From Deltaproteobacteria bacterium (GTDB lineage: Bacteria > Desulfobacterota > Binatia > UBA9968 > CAXXLF01), in contig JACZXR010000087.1 of NCBI GenBank assembly GCA_022571535.1, positions 1 to 8,044 on the forward strand: 8,044 bases of DNA, read 5' to 3'. Both the position numbers and the translations under genes were made by a program. The notes beneath the pieces were generated by a model that was not told the DNA's origin, made no database searches, and saw only the letters and a list, made by a program, of their open reading frames with translations. Shown one piece after another: positions 5,848 through 8,044 of the stretch. Positions within the stretch are counted from its first letter, which is position 1. Each line of letters begins with the position of its first letter.

Positions 5848-6621
5848 TCAACCACCAAAACAGACCCCGCGCTGAGAGGACTTAATAAATTCCAAAAGAG
5901 CGGTCAGGTCCGTAGAAATCTCCGAGTTGCTCTCGATTTCCTTTATCGCCAGGGAGAGATTTCGGCCCTTTCTAAACAAAATGCGAAATGCCTCTCTAAT
6001 CTTTCGGATCCTCCTTTCATCAAAACCAGCCCGCTTCAGGCCGACCACATTCACACCGCGTACCGTATGCTGCCAGTCAATAATCGAATAGGGGGGTACA
6101 TCCCGGCTAGTCCCGCTGAGTCCTCGCATCAACGACAGTTCCCCTACACGAACAAACTGATGCACCAAGCAGTGAGCAGAGATAAAAGCCCGGTCCCCCA
6201 CCTCTACATAACCTCCTAAAAGGGCACCATTGGCCATAACAATATGGTCTCCCAGCCTGCAGTTGTGCGCCACGTGAGCGCTTACCATTAGAAAATTGTG
6301 GTTCCCGATTACTGTAGATGACCCGGGTGCAGTCCCCCGGTGAACCTGAACATACTCGCGCAGGACATTGTGGTTTCCAATCCTGAGATAAGTCTCTTCC
6401 CCTCGATAGGCAGTGTCCTGCGGGGCGTCGCCGAGAATGACCCCCGGATGAATTTCGTTCTCCTCGCCAATTTCGGACCAACCCAAGATTGTGGCGTGGG
6501 CCATAACCCGGCTCTTTCGACCAATCCTAACAGGCCCATCCACTACTACATAAGGACCAATTTCGGCTTCCGGATGGATCTCGGCAAGGGGATCAATAAT
6601 AGCAGAGGGATGAATCGTCAT
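5848..6621 (-). CDS. lpxA: LpxA-type acyl-ACP--UDP-N-acetylglucosamine O-acyltransferase (possibly divergent)
   Basis: LpxA moves a 3-hydroxyacyl chain from ACP to UDP-GlcNAc, the first step of lipid A synthesis in the cytoplasm. The 257-aa protein has the left-handed beta-helix of hexapeptide repeats (about 1-185) and the C-terminal helical domain (GVNVVGLKRAGF 189-200 to SSQRG 248-252). The catalytic His is His119 in AHVAHNC (115-121), equivalent to E. coli His125. His116 and His154 match E. coli His122 and His160, and Gly167 matches Gly173 of the acyl-chain pocket. Two positions differ: Tyr138 stands where E. coli has His144, and Ala71 in PQDTAY where Lys76 is usual. It lacks the common fabZ/lpxD/lpxB neighbours and lies 14 nt after yacG. 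It may be the genome's LpxA or a related acyltransferase. The ribosome site before ATG 6621 is weak, so coupling to yacG is plausible. Confidence 0.87.
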   Translation of the reverse strand: MTIHPSAIIDPLAEIHPEAEIGPYVVVDGPVRIGRKSRVMAHATILGWSEIGEENEIHPGVILGDAPQDTAYRGEETYLRIGNHNVLREYVQVHRGTAPGSSTVIGNHNFLMVSAHVAHNCRLGDHIVMANGALLGGYVEVGDRAFISAHCLVHQFVRVGELSLMRGLSGTSRDVPPYSIIDWQHTVRGVNVVGLKRAGFDERRIRKIREAFRILFRKGRNLSLAIKEIESNSEISTDLTALLEFIKSSQRGVCFGG

Positions 6622-6635
6622 GAGATCAGCTCTGC

Positions 6636-6833
6636 TCAGACTGAACCCTCACCAGGGTCATCGTCTTCCCCCTCGGTCTCGTCCTCTAATTTTGCTCCCG
6701 GAATGCGGTATCTCTCGTCAGCCCAAGCTCCGAGATCAATAAGCCGACACCGCTCGGAACAGAAGGGGCGGCAAGGATTGCCCTCAAAGTGGACCTCGAC
6801 CTTACAGCTCGGACACCTAACCACACGGGTCAT
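6636..6833 (-). CDS. yacG: DNA gyrase inhibitor YacG, zinc-ribbon protein
   Basis: YacG is a small zinc protein. In E. coli it binds GyrB and inhibits DNA gyrase. The 65-aa product has the family's four zinc cysteines, Cys7 and Cys10 (CPSC) with Cys25 and Cys29 (FCSERC). It also has the diagnostic RPFCSERCRLIDLGAWADE (22-40) followed by YRIPG (42-46). The C-terminal tail (50-62) is strongly acidic, as is common in the family. Length is normal. The ATG at 6833 has AAAGG about 10 nt upstream. It is followed after 14 nt by the lpxA homologue, so the two are probably one transcription unit. In E. coli yacG lies by coaE, so this pairing is different. Confidence 0.95.
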   Translation of the reverse strand: MTRVVRCPSCKVEVHFEGNPCRPFCSERCRLIDLGAWADERYRIPGAKLEDETEGEDDDPGEGSV

Positions 6834-7038
6834 AAGAACTGGACCTTTACAGATCTTCCTCTCTTTAACCTATTTTGTTTGTCCACGTCCACCCTTGTGA
6901 AATTGAGCCGTCAATATTCGGCGGCACAAATCAGAGGTGTGGGACACGCTTGCTCATAACCCTACCCCGTGACAGAAAAGGAAAATTGGTTTGTTAGGAA
7001 AATTTAACGAACTGCCCGTGGTTTGTTTATTGAAATGT
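6834..7038 (-). other. Intergenic stretch between tRNA-Gly and yacG
   Basis: These 205 nt should hold the leftward promoter of yacG-lpxA, or the genes may be read through from the tRNA. I find TTGACG and TGGACG/TGGACA-like boxes on the minus strand (between about 6880 and 6920) but no well-placed -10 hexamer, so I do not call a promoter. No terminator with a T-run follows the tRNA. Confidence 0.4.
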
Positions 7039-7113
<75 letters not shown>

Positions 7114-7149
7114 TCAGATTGGGATGCAAGGAATCCGTTTGAACCTAAC

Positions 7150-7455
7150 CTAGACCTCCATTTTATAGAATCGTTTTCCATTGTCCGAAAGAATCCTCCG
7201 TTTGGCAATATCCAAAAGGTCTTTTCGTGCCTCAACCTCCTGTGTCGCCTCGTCCAGATCAGGTTCTTGTGTGTAATCGCTGGCATAGAGAATCTGATCT
7301 TTTCCCACTCGCTCGATCACGTAAGGAAGCAAATTCTCCCACAGCTCTGAATGGTAGTAGATCTGTCCTCCATTCATGTACTTGCTTGGCTTCTTTTTTA
7401 GCAGAGGGGCCTGAGGATATCTATTCCCATATGTCAAAATGTCGATTTGTCCCAT
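7150..7455 (-). pseudogene. Amidohydrolase (Amidohydrolase_2-type) C-terminal fragment, 101 aa
   Basis: The product matches only the last ~100 residues of metal-dependent amidohydrolases of the Amidohydrolase_2 type, which normally have about 330-390 residues. Matching stretches are QAPLLKKKPSKYMNGGQIYY (15-34), LLPYVIERVGKDQILYASDY (42-61) and RRILSDNGKRFY (86-97). Asp60 in ASDY corresponds to the conserved metal-site Asp. The His usual soon after it (ASDYPH) is replaced by TQE. The N-terminal HxH metal site and most of the barrel are missing, so it cannot be a working hydrolase alone. The ATG at 7455 has GAGGAGAGG 8 nt upstream, which is surprisingly good for a remnant. An in-frame stop lies about 48 nt further upstream and I find no missing part in other frames. 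It ends 36 nt before the tRNA-Gly gene. A short intact protein is less likely. Confidence 0.75.
7162..7190 (-). promoter_or_regulatory. Weak candidate promoter for tRNA-Gly
   Basis: On the minus strand TATAAA (7167-7162) lies about 49 nt before the tRNA 5' end, inside the end of the amidohydrolase fragment. The region 17 nt further upstream reads TTTCGG, a poor -35; CGGACA is better but at a 15-nt spacing. This is only a suggestion. Confidence 0.25.
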
Positions 7456-7707
7456 GGGTGCTGCCTCTCCTCTTTTACAATCCCTCCCTGGGTTATTTCA
7501 AGGGCCTCCAAGGTTATCGACAAGGTCAAGACTCCCTAGTCGTTATCACCATTCAACAGAAGCATACTTTGATTGGTACCATGCTTGACAGAGAAAAGGC
7601 AATCCCTTAATTTGAGAATCTGACTCCAACGTGCCTGAAAAAATGCGTATTCGATTCCTCAATGGGCATGGCCCAATAGGAATCGATGGGACATTTCATT
7701 TTTTTTA
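7456..7707. other. Divergent intergenic stretch between amidohydrolase fragment and pcm
   Basis: I see no gene in these 252 nt on either strand. On the minus strand it holds the ribosome site of the amidohydrolase fragment. On the plus strand it holds a TTGACA box (7585-7590) and a small TGGGC/GCCCA hairpin at 7663-7675. If the amidohydrolase was once longer, its 5' part should have been here and is gone. Confidence 0.45.
7585..7613 (+). promoter_or_regulatory. Possible promoter for the pcm gene
   Basis: Perfect TTGACA (7585-7590) is followed after 17 nt by TAATTT (7608-7613), only a 3-of-6 match to TATAAT. Transcription would start near 7620, about 88 nt before the pcm ATG at 7708. Confidence 0.3.
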
Positions 7708-8044
7708 ATGTGGCCGAATCCGACCAGAGTTCTTCTTGCCAGCTCTCTCTTTCTACTTCTTCTCTTTGCCAGCTCTAGCCTATTCACGGTGCCGGGACAA
7801 ATGCCGGACGATACCTTTGCCCAGGCTCGCAGGTCCATGGTGGAAAAAGACCTGCGTGGACAGGGGATCAAAGATCCCAGAGTGCTCGAAGCGATGGCGA
7901 CGGTCCCTCGCCACCTCTTCGTACCGGAGAGTCAGCGCTTTCAGGCATACCGGGATCGAGCCTTGCCCATAGGTGAGGGGCAAACCATCTCTCAACCCTA
8001 CGTCGTGGCACTGATGACTGAGCTACTGGAGATTAAAGTGACCG
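7708..8044 (+). CDS. pcm: Protein-L-isoaspartate O-methyltransferase with N-terminal signal segment (cut by window edge)
   Basis: PCM uses S-adenosylmethionine to methylate L-isoaspartyl residues in damaged proteins and so starts their repair. The first 112 residues are present and the C-terminal methyltransferase part is outside the window. From residue ~38 the match is clear: AQARRSMVEKDLRGQGIKDP (38-57), VPRHLFVPE (66-74), and ALPIGEGQTISQPYVVALMT (85-104), the last being the family's substrate/SAM motif. Residues 1-31 add MWPNPTR, a hydrophobic run (~8-26) and a short linker. This looks like a signal peptide or membrane anchor and suggests a periplasmic form. ATG 7708 has no good ribosome site. 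ATG 7801 (residue 32) has a weak GGGA nearby and would give a cytoplasmic enzyme of usual start, so the start is open. Confidence 0.92.
   Translation, partial: MWPNPTRVLLASSLFLLLLFASSSLFTVPGQMPDDTFAQARRSMVEKDLRGQGIKDPRVLEAMATVPRHLFVPESQRFQAYRDRALPIGEGQTISQPYVVALMTELLEIKVT

Noticed and set aside
5766..5851. Inverted repeat TTGACCC/GGGTCAA between the exported-protein gene and the lpxA end, with CCTGCT/AGCAGG inside
   Set aside because: The arms are only 6-7 nt, partly overlap and lie ~70 nt apart without a T-run. This could easily be chance, so no terminator is called.
6340..6900. Rightward open frame of 186 codons
   Set aside because: It is antisense to lpxA and yacG, both of which are clearly coding by motif. 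It is compositionally odd (Ser/Pro-rich) and has no homology I recognise.
7227..7610. Rightward open frame of 127 codons
   Set aside because: Most of it is antisense to the amidohydrolase fragment and the rest is low-quality sequence without motif.

Overview
This window looks like ordinary chromosomal sequence from a Gram-negative bacterium of medium G+C, judged by eye. The evidence is an LpxA-type lipid A acyltransferase, the murein enzyme MltG and several exported proteins. The mix of genes (YacG next to an LpxA-like protein, an exported PCM, a lone LeuA-type regulatory domain) would fit a deltaproteobacterial, NC10 (Methylomirabilota) or Nitrospirota-like genome. That placement is an impression, not a result. 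I see no CRISPR array, insertion sequence, phage gene or toxin-antitoxin pair.

Layout. Positions 1-2383 form a leftward block. In transcription order it holds a doubtful 84-aa ORF, a 189-aa conserved-looking protein of unknown function, mltG, and the N-terminus of a two-TM protein cut by the window edge. A divergent promoter region follows. Rightward from 2493 come a stand-alone 2-isopropylmalate/citramalate synthase regulatory domain, a probable lipoprotein alpha/beta hydrolase, a 182-nt region rich in competing hairpins, and thiD. A 314-nt gene-free stretch ends in a good sigma70-like promoter for a small exported protein.

From 5848 to 7455 everything points left again: a truncated amidohydrolase C-terminus, tRNA-Gly(CCC) with encoded CCA, yacG and an lpxA homologue. 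At the right edge a rightward gene begins that encodes protein-L-isoaspartate O-methyltransferase with an N-terminal signal-like segment. It runs off the window.

How the genes relate. The genes do not form one pathway. mltG and the lpxA homologue belong to the envelope, thiD to thiamine synthesis, the lone regulatory domain probably to leucine/isoleucine precursor metabolism, and pcm to protein repair. The points most worth a second look are the free-standing LeuA-type domain with its own promoter, the structured leader before thiD whose right arm reaches the thiD ribosome site, the LpxA homologue with substitutions at usually conserved positions, the apparently exported PCM, and the amidohydrolase remnant that keeps a strong ribosome site. 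I did not find a convincing new multi-gene system.
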